Shown piece after piece: positions 1-6,470 of a DNA stretch of 23,167 bases. The notes under the pieces are model-generated. The model was not told the DNA's origin. It saw only the letters and a list, made by a program, of their open reading frames with translations, and did no database searches. The stretch spans positions 1-23,167 of the forward strand of contig CAKSZE010000026.1 in assembly GCA_934525325.1 (NCBI GenBank), given 5' to 3'. Both the position numbers and the translations under genes were made by a program. Every line of letters begins with the position of its first letter. Positions within the stretch are counted from its first letter, which is position 1. The DNA is from an uncultured Faecalibacterium sp. Lineage in GTDB: Bacteria; Bacillota; Clostridia; Oscillospirales; Ruminococcaceae.

Positions 1-725
1 TTGATGGCGTCGGTGGAGCCGATGCCGTCTGCCTTGTACTCGTAGTAGATGGGCAGGTTTGCCAGATGGGTCTTGAAACGCCAGTCAGAAGAACCGTCCA
101 TACCGGCAGAGGTGAAAGCACCTTCCACGCCCAGCTCAGCCTTGCGAGCCTGAATGTCGTCAGCAACCTTCTTCAGGTCAGCGAAGCCCTTGATGTCCTC
201 CTGCTTGTAACCGGCGGCGGTCAGCAGTTCCTTGTTGTAGATGATGCCGTAGGTCTCGATGACGTATGCAATGCTGGTAACAGCGTCGCCGTCCTTCAGT
301 GCAAAGGAGTCACTGGTCAGCTCGCCGTAGACAGGGCTGCCGGACAGATCGTAGCAGTAATCCTTCCAGTTTGCCAGACCCACAGGGCCGTTCACCTGGA
401 ACAGGGTGGGAGCCTCGCTCTTCTCCATCTCGCTCATCAGAGTGGTCTCGTACTGGCCGGAAGCGGCGGTCACAACGGTCACGGGCACGCCGGTCTCCTC
501 AGTGTAGACCTTAGCCAGATCCTGCCAAGCCTGATCCTGCTCGGGCTTGAAGTTCAGGTAGTAGACCTTGCCGTCTGCCTTTGCAGCGGTGCTGGAAGCA
601 GCGGTAGAACTGGCAGCAGAGGAAGCGGTGCTGCTGGAAGAGCCGCCGCAGGCAGCCAGACCCAGAGCAGCGGCAGAAACGCCAGCGGCCTTCAGGAAGT
701 TACGACGAGTGATCATCTTTTTCAT
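1..725 (-). CDS. Sugar ABC transporter substrate-binding lipoprotein (C-terminus cut by window edge)
   Basis: About 241 N-terminal residues of a family-1 extracellular solute-binding protein, which captures a sugar or oligosaccharide outside the membrane for a CUT1-type ABC importer. The N-terminus starts MKKMITRRNFLKAAG, which contains a twin-arginine motif (TRRNFLK). A hydrophobic stretch and a lipobox (GLAAC) follow, so the mature protein should begin at a lipidated Cys at about residue 26. A low-complexity Ser/Ala/Thr linker comes next, then the binding fold (for example YLNFKPEQDQAWQDLAKVY). The ATG at 723-725 is preceded by AGAAGGAG at good spacing. The gene lies 74 bp downstream of the LacI-type regulator on the same strand and is probably co-transcribed with it and controlled by it. 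The permease genes would be beyond the left edge. The substrate cannot be read from the sequence. Confidence 0.9.
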   Translation of the reverse strand, partial: MKKMITRRNFLKAAGVSAAALGLAACGGSSSSTASSAASSTAASSTAAKADGKVYYLNFKPEQDQAWQDLAKVYTEETGVPVTVVTAASGQYETTLMSEMEKSEAPTLFQVNGPVGLANWKDYCYDLSGSPVYGELTSDSFALKDGDAVTSIAYVIETYGIIYNKELLTAAGYKQEDIKGFADLKKVADDIQARKAELGVEGAFTSAGMDGSSDWRFKTHLANLPIYYEYKADGIGSTDAI

Positions 726-767
726 AATAAGTTCTCCTTCTTATTAAAATTACAGATCAACTATATA

Positions 768-789
768 CTCTCCGTCCTTCGACGGAGGG
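768..789 (-). other. Intercistronic stem-loop between regulator and binding-protein genes
   Basis: CTCCGTC and GACGGAG pair around a four-base loop and extend to about 9 bp. There is no T-run on the minus-strand side, so it is unlikely to be a full terminator. A stem-loop just upstream of a binding-protein gene could stabilise the downstream mRNA or set relative expression. That role is inference. Confidence 0.5.
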
Positions 790-799
790 AATACAAAAT

Positions 800-1807
800 T
801 TAAATGGCCCTTACGCTTTCGCCCTGCTGCAATTCCGGCTGCAGGGTCACGGTCTGGGCGGGGGAGCCATGCTCGATCTGCCGCACCAGCAGCTCAATGC
901 TTTGCAGCGCGATCTGCTCGCTGGGCTGGACGATAGTGGTCATCACCGGCACGCAGTAGCGGGACATCGTGATGCCGTCAAAGCCGATCACCGAAACATC
1001 CTCCGGTACCCGGAGTCCGGCGCTCACCAGCGCCCGGATGGCACCAAAGGCGATGACATCGCTCATGGCGAACAGGGCGGTGAAATCCGCCCGGCGGGCC
1101 AGCAGACTGTTCATGGCGTGGTAGGCAGATTCGAAATCGTAGTTGGACAGGCCGTACAGCTTATCATTGAACAGGATGCCTGCATCCTCCATGGCCTGCT
1201 GCGCACCCTTGCGGCGCATCACGCTGGGGTAGCTGGTCACCGGGCCGCCCAGAACGGCGATCTTACGGTGTCCCTGCCGGATGAGGTAGTCCACAGCGGT
1301 ATAAGCTGCTGCCCGATCATCCACGCCTACCATGGAAAGGTTGGGAAAGGCCAGCTCGTCCGTGACCAGCGTGGTGAGTACCGAGGGAACATTGATGGCG
1401 TCAAAGCCCCGCTGGAAGTTTGCCACGCTGCCGCCCAGGAAGATGATGCCTTTGGGCTTGATCTCCCGCAGGATCTTTTCCGCAGCATCGATCTCGTTGG
1501 CGTTCTCATCCAGATAGGAGACGATGCCGTTGTACCCATACAGGGTGGCGGCGCGCTGGAGCTGCACCAGAAAATCGGAAAAGAAGATGTTCCGGGTGCC
1601 CTTTACCACAAACACAAGGCTGCGGGACTGCTGGATCTTCAGCTGTCGGGCGTTGGTGTTGGGCACGAACCCGGCCTCCCGCATTACCTTCAGAACGTGT
1701 TCCTTGGTCTCAGGACGCACATCCGGCCTGTCGTTGATCACACGGGAGATGGTGCTGACAGAGCAGCCACTGATTCGTGCGATATCCTTGATGGTCAGGT
1801 TTGCCAC
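800..1807 (-). CDS. LacI/GalR-family transcriptional regulator
   Basis: A sugar-responsive repressor of about 335 residues. The N-terminal LacI-type helix-turn-helix is clear (LTIKDIARISGCSVSTISRVIN). A hinge follows, then a periplasmic-binding-protein-like effector domain from about residue 60 (SLVFVVKGTRNIFF, GHRKIAVLGG, DVSVIGFDG). I chose the GTG at 1805-1807 because it starts directly at the HTH, has GAGG at about 9 bp, and gives the usual family length. An upstream ATG at 1868-1870 (21 extra residues) has no ribosome site and lies only about 10 nt from the predicted transcription start, and an ATG at 1970-1972 lies upstream of the promoter. The binding-protein gene follows on the same strand, so this probably regulates a sugar-uptake operon including itself. 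The effector is unknown. Confidence 0.9.
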   Translation of the reverse strand: MANLTIKDIARISGCSVSTISRVINDRPDVRPETKEHVLKVMREAGFVPNTNARQLKIQQSRSLVFVVKGTRNIFFSDFLVQLQRAATLYGYNGIVSYLDENANEIDAAEKILREIKPKGIIFLGGSVANFQRGFDAINVPSVLTTLVTDELAFPNLSMVGVDDRAAAYTAVDYLIRQGHRKIAVLGGPVTSYPSVMRRKGAQQAMEDAGILFNDKLYGLSNYDFESAYHAMNSLLARRADFTALFAMSDVIAFGAIRALVSAGLRVPEDVSVIGFDGITMSRYCVPVMTTIVQPSEQIALQSIELLVRQIEHGSPAQTVTLQPELQQGESVRAI

Positions 1808-1837
1808 GTCGGAGAACCTCGCTTTCTGAAAGTGTTT

Positions 1838-1859
1838 CGGGAACGTTGTCGGGAACGTT
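1838..1859. promoter_or_regulatory. Paired operator-like repeats in the lacI-family gene leader
   Basis: The 10-mer CGGGAACGTT occurs twice as a direct repeat, at 1838-1847 and 1850-1859. Each copy has the palindromic core AACGTT with the central CG typical of LacI-family operators. The second copy extends to GGGAACGTTTCC, a palindrome with one mismatch. Both lie between the predicted transcription start (about 1879) and the GTG start codon, an ideal place for autorepression. Binding by the adjacent regulator is inferred. Confidence 0.6.
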
Positions 1860-1885
1860 TCCAGTGACATTAGTATGGCACATTT

Positions 1886-1914
1886 TGTATAAAAAATCAA
1901 TAAGGGTGATTCAA
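1886..1914 (-). promoter_or_regulatory. Sigma-A-type promoter of the lacI-family operon
   Basis: On the minus strand a -35 TTGAAT (1909-1914) and a -10 TATACA (1886-1891) are separated by exactly 17 bp. Transcription would begin near 1879, giving a leader of about 70 nt to the GTG start. The leader contains the two operator-like repeats. Confidence 0.6.
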
Positions 1915-1992
1915 CTTTGTACAAGGTGTGCAATGCTGCCCCTTGCATTTGTGCAGTTTGATTTGCGTGCAAAGCAGCAGAACTGAAAATAC

Positions 1993-2074
1993 CGATAATT
2001 CCCGGTACAAGTCAGAATAGACCGGAAATTATCGTACCACTTTGTAACTTTTTGTGCGGAAAACACTTTCCGGT
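1993..2074. repeat. Cluster of inverted CCGGAAA-type boxes in the divergent intergenic region
   Basis: In the gap between the regulator and the kinase, CGATAATTCCCGGT (1993-2006) and ACCGGAAATTATCG (2021-2034) form an inverted repeat with 13 of 14 positions matching. A second smaller pair, GCGGAAA (2057-2063) and TTTCCGG (2067-2073), follows and overlaps the likely -35 of the kinase promoter. All four elements share a TTYCCGG-like core. They could be operator half-sites or RNA hairpins. There is no T-tract, so they are not a classic terminator. Confidence 0.5.
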
Positions 2075-2096
2075 ACGCAGCTGAATGTGCTATACT
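2067..2096 (+). promoter_or_regulatory. Probable promoter of the P-loop kinase gene
   Basis: A good -10 TATACT lies at 2091-2096, with a weak -35 TTTCCG at 2067-2072 (18 bp spacer). The -35 is embedded in a GGAAA/TTTCC inverted repeat, which would fit a regulated promoter. The start codon is about 27 bp beyond the -10. Confidence 0.45.
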
Positions 2097-2122
2097 ATGT
2101 GAAAAAGAGAGGGGTGAAAGGT

Positions 2123-2716
2123 ATGATTTTATCCTTGCAGGGCTGCATGGCAGTGGGAAAGACCACGGCAGCCCGCTATCTGGAACAGCACTGCCAACAG
2201 GTGCATATCTGCTTTGAGGACAACGCTACCGTCCTCGCAGAGATAAAGCGGCGCGGGCTGAATAAGAACAGCTATGCGGACTATCTGGAGATCCAGCGGC
2301 TTTTTTTGCGCAATGAACTGCGCCGCGGACAGAAAGCAAAAAAATACCCCCACGCCGTGATGGATTTCGGAGCGGAGGAGATCGAGTTCTACACCTTGAA
2401 CTACCCCAAAAGCAGGGGATTGGAGTGGGATGCAGAAGCAATCCGGCAAGCCTTAGCACCGGAGCTTGCAGCAGTGCAGGCTTGTATGCCGGAGCATATT
2501 CTGTTTCTGGATGCGTCTGAGGCAGTCCTACGCGCCCGCAAAGCGGGAGACGCCTCCCGTTCCCGGGAATTCTTTACATATTACCTGAACCATCTTCTGC
2601 CGCTGAAACGGGAATGGTTCCGGGAAAAGAAAAATGTGACCTTTCTTTCTACCGATGGCCTGACAGCCCGGCAGATGGGGGAGATGGTAAAACAGTGGTG
2701 TGAACAGTATATCTGA
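2123..2716 (+). CDS. Small P-loop kinase-like protein (AAA_33/dNK-like)
   Basis: A 197-residue protein starting with a short beta-strand and a Walker A motif, GCMAVGKT (residues 7-14). It then has the layout of small-molecule kinases: DFGAEEIEF in the acceptor region, a late strand ILFLDAS, and an Arg-rich segment RARKAGDASRSR that could be the lid. This resembles deoxynucleoside kinases and nucleoside/nucleotide-kinase-like NTPases, but I cannot name a substrate. The ATG at 2123 has AGAGGGG about 8 bp upstream. An in-frame ATG at 2054 precedes the promoter -10 and is unlikely. It stands alone: the divergent neighbour is the LacI-type gene and the convergent neighbour is the rpsF operon. Confidence 0.75.
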   Translation: MILSLQGCMAVGKTTAARYLEQHCQQVHICFEDNATVLAEIKRRGLNKNSYADYLEIQRLFLRNELRRGQKAKKYPHAVMDFGAEEIEFYTLNYPKSRGLEWDAEAIRQALAPELAAVQACMPEHILFLDASEAVLRARKAGDASRSREFFTYYLNHLLPLKREWFREKKNVTFLSTDGLTARQMGEMVKQWCEQYI

Positions 2717-2730
2717 CGCTAAAGCACAAA

Positions 2731-2766
2731 AAAGCGCTCTCACCTTGTCATCGGTGAGAGCGCTTT
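2731..2766. terminator. Bidirectional terminator between the kinase and rpsR
   Basis: A perfect 14-bp stem (AAAGCGCTCTCACC with GGTGAGAGCGCTTT) encloses an 8-nt loop. On the minus strand it ends in a run of six T, which makes it the terminator of the rpsF-ssb-rpsR operon. The plus-strand tail is weaker but may also serve the kinase gene. Confidence 0.9.
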
Positions 2767-2807
2767 GCTGATTGCTGATTATTTTGATCGGGTTGGTTTT
2801 TTAAAGA

Positions 2808-3065
2808 TTAGTCGCTGACGTAGGGCATCAGAGCAACGTGACGAGCACGCTTGATGGCGATGGTCAGTGCGCGCTGATGATAAGCGCAGGTGCCGGTCAC
2901 ACGGCGGGGAATGATCTTTGCACGCTCAGAGACGTACTTACGCAGACGGGGCACGTCCTTGTAATCGATGGTGTCGATGCGATCGACACAGAAGCTGCAA
3001 ACCTTCTTGCGGCCGCGACGCATGGGGCGTGCGGGGCGAGAGCCTTCGGTTCTTTCAAAAGCCAT
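2808..3065 (-). CDS. rpsR: 30S ribosomal protein S18 (zinc-binding type)
   Basis: An 85-residue S18, a 30S platform protein that pairs with S6. The family core is clear: [25 protein letters not shown], and [13 protein letters not shown]. Unlike many S18 proteins it carries CxxC (C23, C26) and CxxH (C60, H63), the four ligands of the zinc-containing C+ form. The start has a strong AGGAGGT. It is the last gene of rpsF-ssb-rpsR, 46 bp after ssb, and is followed by a strong terminator. Confidence 0.97.
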   Translation of the reverse strand: MAFERTEGSRPARPMRRGRKKVCSFCVDRIDTIDYKDVPRLRKYVSERAKIIPRRVTGTCAYHQRALTIAIKRARHVALMPYVSD

Positions 3066-3111
3066 TGCTTATTACCTCCTATTGGATTTTTAACGGATGG
3101 ACCGTTTCGTG

Positions 3112-3591
3112 TCAGAACGGCAGGTCGTCGCTGTCGTCGATGACGGCGAAGTCGTCGGCATTACCGGCAGAGTAGCTGGGAGCTGCCTCCACAGCAGCCG
3201 GGCGGGCAGGCGCTGCGTTCTGGTAGGACGGAGCGGCATTCTGATAGCCGTTTCCGTCACCTGCATTGCTGCTCTTGGGGCCTGCAAAGTTGATGTTGCT
3301 GGCAACCACTTCAACGGCAGTGCGGTTTGCGCCGGTCTTATCCTGATACTGACGGGACTGCAAACGGCCGTCCACAACGATCAGGGAACCTTTCTGGAAA
3401 TAGCGGCAGACAAACTCGGCCTGCCGATCCCATGCAACCACATCGATCCAGTCCGCCACGCTCTGCCCATTGGCATCGCGGCGCCCGCGGTCGCAGGCAA
3501 TGCGGAACGAAGCAACATTCTTGCCGGTAGTGGTCTGACGCATTTCAGGGTCACGCGCAAGGCGACCCATGATAGCAACAACATTCAACAT
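3112..3591 (-). CDS. ssb: Single-stranded DNA-binding protein SSB
   Basis: A 159-residue SSB that coats single-stranded DNA during replication, repair and recombination. The OB fold occupies about residues 1-110 (MLNVVAIMGRLARDPEMR, FRIACDR, WIDVVAWDRQAEFV, GSLIVVDGRLQSRQYQDKTG). It is followed by a disordered Ala/Pro/Asn/Tyr-rich linker. The protein ends in the acidic tip DDSDDLPF, the family's docking tail for partner proteins. Only a modest ribosome site (AAAGGGAAA) precedes the ATG. It lies between rpsF (30 bp gap) and rpsR, the conserved bacterial arrangement, so SSB output is tied to ribosomal-protein transcription. Confidence 0.97.
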   Translation of the reverse strand: MLNVVAIMGRLARDPEMRQTTTGKNVASFRIACDRGRRDANGQSVADWIDVVAWDRQAEFVCRYFQKGSLIVVDGRLQSRQYQDKTGANRTAVEVVASNINFAGPKSSNAGDGNGYQNAAPSYQNAAPARPAAVEAAPSYSAGNADDFAVIDDSDDLPF

Positions 3592-3621
3592 AGTACGGTT
3601 TCCCTTTCTGTCACAGAAGAA

Positions 3622-3906
3622 TTACTCCTCGTGAGCAATGATCAGGCTGCGCATAACGCCTTCAGTGATCTTGTACACACGGTCCAGCTCAGCGGGGAAG
3701 CTGGGCTCGCTGGTGAAGTTGATCACGGTGTAGACGCCCTCTTCCTCGTCGTTGATGGGGTAGGCCAGACGGCGCTTGCCCCACTCGTCGATAGAATCGA
3801 TCGTACCGTTAGCCTCGATCAGGGACTTGAACTTACCCACCAGAGCGGCGGAAGCCTCCTCATCGAGAGCGGCGCTGGTAATCAGCATGGTTTCGTACTT
3901 TGCCAT
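3622..3906 (-). CDS. rpsF: 30S ribosomal protein S6
   Basis: A 94-residue S6, a ferredoxin-like protein that binds S18 in the central domain of the 30S subunit. Recognised from MAKYETMLI, the signature EWGKRRLAYPI, and EEEGVYTVINF. The frame stays open far upstream, but the start is fixed by AAAAGGAGGT 9 bp before the ATG at 3904-3906 and by family length. It is the first gene of rpsF-ssb-rpsR, behind a consensus promoter and a structured leader. Confidence 0.97.
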   Translation of the reverse strand: MAKYETMLITSAALDEEASAALVGKFKSLIEANGTIDSIDEWGKRRLAYPINDEEEGVYTVINFTSEPSFPAELDRVYKITEGVMRSLIIAHEE

Positions 3907-4009
3907 TTTTGTAGCACCTCCTTTTGGACTTGAGGGCCCTGCGGATCTGCAAGGCCAAGGGTACACAGGCTGCGGCATCGCGGCCTGTGCGGCGTGTCTG
4001 TTCAGACAG
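3907..4009 (-). ncRNA. Structured rpsF leader, candidate S6:S18 autoregulatory element
   Basis: The transcript leader between the predicted start (about 4009) and the rpsF ATG is roughly 100 nt and highly structured. One hairpin pairs CACAGGC with GCCTGTG (3989-3983 with 3970-3964) around a loop that contains CCG. A second, just before the ribosome site, pairs GGCCTTGC with GCAGGGCC (3956-3949 with 3942-3935). Many bacteria have an S6:S18-binding leader with an essential CCG at exactly this place. I could not run a covariance model, so the family assignment is tentative while the hairpins are directly visible. Confidence 0.5.
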
Positions 4010-4015
4010 CAATTT

Positions 4016-4044
4016 ATTATAGCAAGCTTCTTTGCTTCTGTCAA
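4016..4044 (-). promoter_or_regulatory. Perfect-consensus sigma-A promoter of rpsF-ssb-rpsR
   Basis: Minus-strand TTGACA (4039-4044) and TATAAT (4016-4021) with a 17-bp spacer, a full match to the housekeeping consensus as expected for a ribosomal-protein operon. Confidence 0.9.
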
Positions 4045-4077
4045 GCTTTTTCGGCAAAAAGAACGATAAAAAATGTT

Positions 4078-4106
4078 TTGCATTTTTTGGTAAAAAGGAC
4101 TATAAT
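4078..4106 (+). promoter_or_regulatory. Promoter of the cation/proton antiporter gene
   Basis: TTGCAT (4078-4083) and TATAAT (4101-4106) with a 17-bp spacer, followed by a leader of about 75 nt to the antiporter ATG. It diverges from the rpsF promoter. Confidence 0.7.
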
Positions 4107-4187
4107 GTAGACGATTTCCCTGCAATATGGCAGGGCCGGGGCTCCGGCAGTGGCAGGGAAGTGGGAAAAATAAAAGGAGGATAATCC

Positions 4188-5381
4188 ATGTATTCGTTGT
4201 TTCGAGATCTGGCAATCATAATCCTGAGCGCGAAATTCTTTGGCCTGCTGGCACGCAAATGCAAGGCGCCGCAGGTGGTGGGCGAGATCATCGCCGGCCT
4301 GCTCATCGGCCCCTGTTTGCTGAATCTGGTGCAGATCAGCGACTCCATCTCCATCTTTGCAGAGATCGGCGTTGTGATGCTCATGTTCACCACCGGCCTC
4401 GGCACAAACCTGAAGGAGCTGATCAAGGCCGGTCCCATCGCCACCTTGATCGCCACCGTTGGTGTGGCTGTGCCTTTGGTGGGCGGCACCTTATTATATG
4501 GTGCGTTCTACGGCTTTGCCGCAGTGGGCAGCCCGGAGTTCTACCGTGCGCTGTTCATCGGCACCATCATGACCGCCACCAGTGTGTCCATCACGGTGGC
4601 TACCTTGCAGGAGCTTGGACACCTGAAGAGCTTTCTGGGCACCACTATCGTCAGTGCCGCTGTCATTGATGACGTCATCGGCATCGTGGTGCTCACCTGC
4701 GTGCTGGGTGCCAGCAGCGGTACCGGTACGGGTCTGGGTAAGGTGTTGTTCAATACGGTGCTGTTCTTTGCCACCGCATTGGGCGTTGGCCTTGTGGTGC
4801 ACTACGCCATGAAGTGGCTGGATCAGCGCAATCCCCATACCCAGCGTATCACCATCGTGAGCATGGCGTTCTGCTTTGCAATGGCTTACATTGCAGAGGA
4901 ATATTTCGGCATCGCCGATATCACCGGTGCTTACATTGCAGGTATCGTGCTGTGCACCATGGATGACGCACCCTATGTGGAGCGCCGGGTGGATATCAGC
5001 AACTACGTCATCTTTGCGCCCATCTTCTTTGCCTCTATCGGTCTCAAGACCGATATCAGCGGCCTGACCCCGGAGATTTTACTCTTCTGCGTCTGCTTTG
5101 TGGTGGTGGCACTGATCACCAAGATCATCGGCTGCGGTCTGGCTGCAAAGGTCTGCCGCTTCAACTGGGACGATTCCCTGAAGGTCGGCGTCGGCATGAT
5201 GACCCGCGGCGAGGTGGCACTGATCGTGGCACAGAAGGGCTTGGCCATCGGCGTGGTAGATCCGGTCTACTTCACCGCTGTGATCCTGCTGATCGTGGTG
5301 TCCAGCGTGACCACCCCGCTGGCACTCAAGGCCATGTTCACCAAGCACCCGCCCGTGCCGCATCCCAGTCAGGCAAAATAA
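4188..5381 (+). CDS. CPA2-family cation/proton antiporter
   Basis: A 397-residue membrane protein of the CPA2 (KefB/NapA-like) monovalent cation:proton antiporters, which exchange Na+ or K+ for H+ across the cytoplasmic membrane. Hydrophobic segments run almost the whole length. Family features are KAPQVVGEIIAGLLIGP near the N-terminus, the GVVMLMFTTGLGTNLKEL segment, and an Asp-Asp pair (VIDDVIG, D161-D162) that is the ion-binding site of electrogenic members. MMTRGEVALIVAQKGL lies in a late helix. There is no C-terminal TrkA-N/RCK domain, which argues against a full Kef channel. AAAGGAGG precedes the ATG. It is a single gene between its own promoter and a strong terminator. The transported ion is not determined. 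Confidence 0.92.
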   Translation: MYSLFRDLAIIILSAKFFGLLARKCKAPQVVGEIIAGLLIGPCLLNLVQISDSISIFAEIGVVMLMFTTGLGTNLKELIKAGPIATLIATVGVAVPLVGGTLLYGAFYGFAAVGSPEFYRALFIGTIMTATSVSITVATLQELGHLKSFLGTTIVSAAVIDDVIGIVVLTCVLGASSGTGTGLGKVLFNTVLFFATALGVGLVVHYAMKWLDQRNPHTQRITIVSMAFCFAMAYIAEEYFGIADITGAYIAGIVLCTMDDAPYVERRVDISNYVIFAPIFFASIGLKTDISGLTPEILLFCVCFVVVALITKIIGCGLAAKVCRFNWDDSLKVGVGMMTRGEVALIVAQKGLAIGVVDPVYFTAVILLIVVSSVTTPLALKAMFTKHPPVPHPSQAK

Positions 5382-5396
5382 AACAGGTTTGTATTT

Positions 5397-5437
5397 GGGG
5401 GTCAGAAACGCCTGCGGGCGTTTCTGACCCCCTTTTT
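5397..5437 (+). terminator. Terminator of the antiporter gene
   Basis: A perfect 16-bp stem (GGGGGTCAGAAACGCC with GGCGTTTCTGACCCCC) with a TGCG loop and five T. Confidence 0.95.
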
Positions 5438-5452
5438 CATCTGAGTATATAC

Positions 5453-5498
5453 AAAAACGGGGCTGCTGCACATGGTTTCGTGCAGCAGCCCCGTTTTT
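5453..5498. terminator. Terminator of galU (symmetrical)
   Basis: A 19-bp perfect inverted repeat including flanking A5/T5 runs (core CGGGGCTGCTGCAC with GTGCAGCAGCCCCG) around an 8-nt loop. It would end galU transcription on the minus strand and act as a second barrier to antiporter read-through on the plus strand. Confidence 0.93.
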
Positions 5499-5516
5499 AT
5501 CATTTGCGCAGCATAT

Positions 5517-6392
5517 TTACAGCGTTTTGCAGAACTCCTTCAGGTAGGCGCGGAACTCCTCGCCGATCTCGGGGTGCTGCAGTGCCAGTTCCACCTGAGC
5601 CTCCACGACCTTGAGCTTGTTGCCCATATCGTAGTGCTTGCCGGTGAACTCCACAGCGGTCATGCCGCCGCGGGTGCGGGCATACTCTGCCATGGCGTCG
5701 GTCAGCTGGATCTCGCCGCCGGCACCGGGCTTGGTGTTGGCAAGGATCTCGTAGATCTCCGGGGTCAGCAGCACACGGCCCAGAATGGAATAGTTGCTGA
5801 ACTCCTGCCCCTTCTTGGGCTTTTCGATCATATCATCCACAAAGAAGTAGTTGTCGTGGAGGGGAGTGGTCTTCAAGCTGCAATAGCGGCTCACGTCCTC
5901 CCAAGGCACAGCGGATACACCCGCAGCCGGACGGCCGAACTCCTCGTAGGCACGGATCAGCTGGGCACAGACCGGATCCTCGCCCCAGATCACGTCGTCG
6001 CCGTAGATGACCACAAAGGGATCATCGCCGGTAAAGGCCTTTGCGGTGTTGACCGCGTGACCCAGACCCAGCGTCTCCTTCTGGCGCACGAACAGGATGT
6101 TGGCCATATTTGCAATGCCCAGACACTCTTCCAGCATTTTTTCCTTGCCGGGTTTTGCCAGCTTTTCCTCCAGCTCGGGGCTGCGGTCAAAGTGATCCTC
6201 AATAATGCTCTGGTTGCGGCCCAGAATGATCAGGATATCGGTAATGCCGGAGCGGACGGCCTCCTCCACCAGATACTGGATGGCGGGCTTGTCCACGAGG
6301 GGCAGCATGCCCTTGGGCATTGCCTTGGTAGCGGGCAGTACGCGGGTGCCAAGACCCGCAGCCGGAATAACGGCTTTGGTGACTTTTTTCAT
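5517..6392 (-). CDS. galU: UTP--glucose-1-phosphate uridylyltransferase
   Basis: A 291-residue cytoplasmic enzyme making UDP-glucose from UTP and glucose-1-phosphate, feeding cell-surface polysaccharide, glycolipid and galactose metabolism. The nucleotide-binding signature is AAGLGTRVLPATKAMPKGMLPLVDKPAIQYLVEEA (given here in parts: AAGLGTRVLPATKA, then PKGMLPLVDKP). Further blocks are GLGHAV, VIYGDDV, and a Lys in DDMIEKPKKG. The late block is GGEIQLTDA. The length is normal for bacterial GalU. The ATG has GGGAGA at good spacing. It lies 78 bp downstream of the RING-like/DUF2628 gene on the same strand. That gap holds a GCAGGAT/ATCCTGC hairpin (6442-6459) without a T-run, so co-transcription is likely. 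Confidence 0.97.
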   Translation of the reverse strand: MKKVTKAVIPAAGLGTRVLPATKAMPKGMLPLVDKPAIQYLVEEAVRSGITDILIILGRNQSIIEDHFDRSPELEEKLAKPGKEKMLEECLGIANMANILFVRQKETLGLGHAVNTAKAFTGDDPFVVIYGDDVIWGEDPVCAQLIRAYEEFGRPAAGVSAVPWEDVSRYCSLKTTPLHDNYFFVDDMIEKPKKGQEFSNYSILGRVLLTPEIYEILANTKPGAGGEIQLTDAMAEYARTRGGMTAVEFTGKHYDMGNKLKVVEAQVELALQHPEIGEEFRAYLKEFCKTL

Positions 6393-6470
6393 AATGATTC
6401 TCCCATGTTCTCGTTTTATGCACGGCGAACCGCGCTTTTCAGCAGGATCCCCATCCTGCGTGAAACAGAA

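Noticed and set aside
66..803. A plus-strand open frame over the binding-protein gene
   Set aside because: The minus strand encodes a clear lipoprotein with signal peptide and ribosome site.
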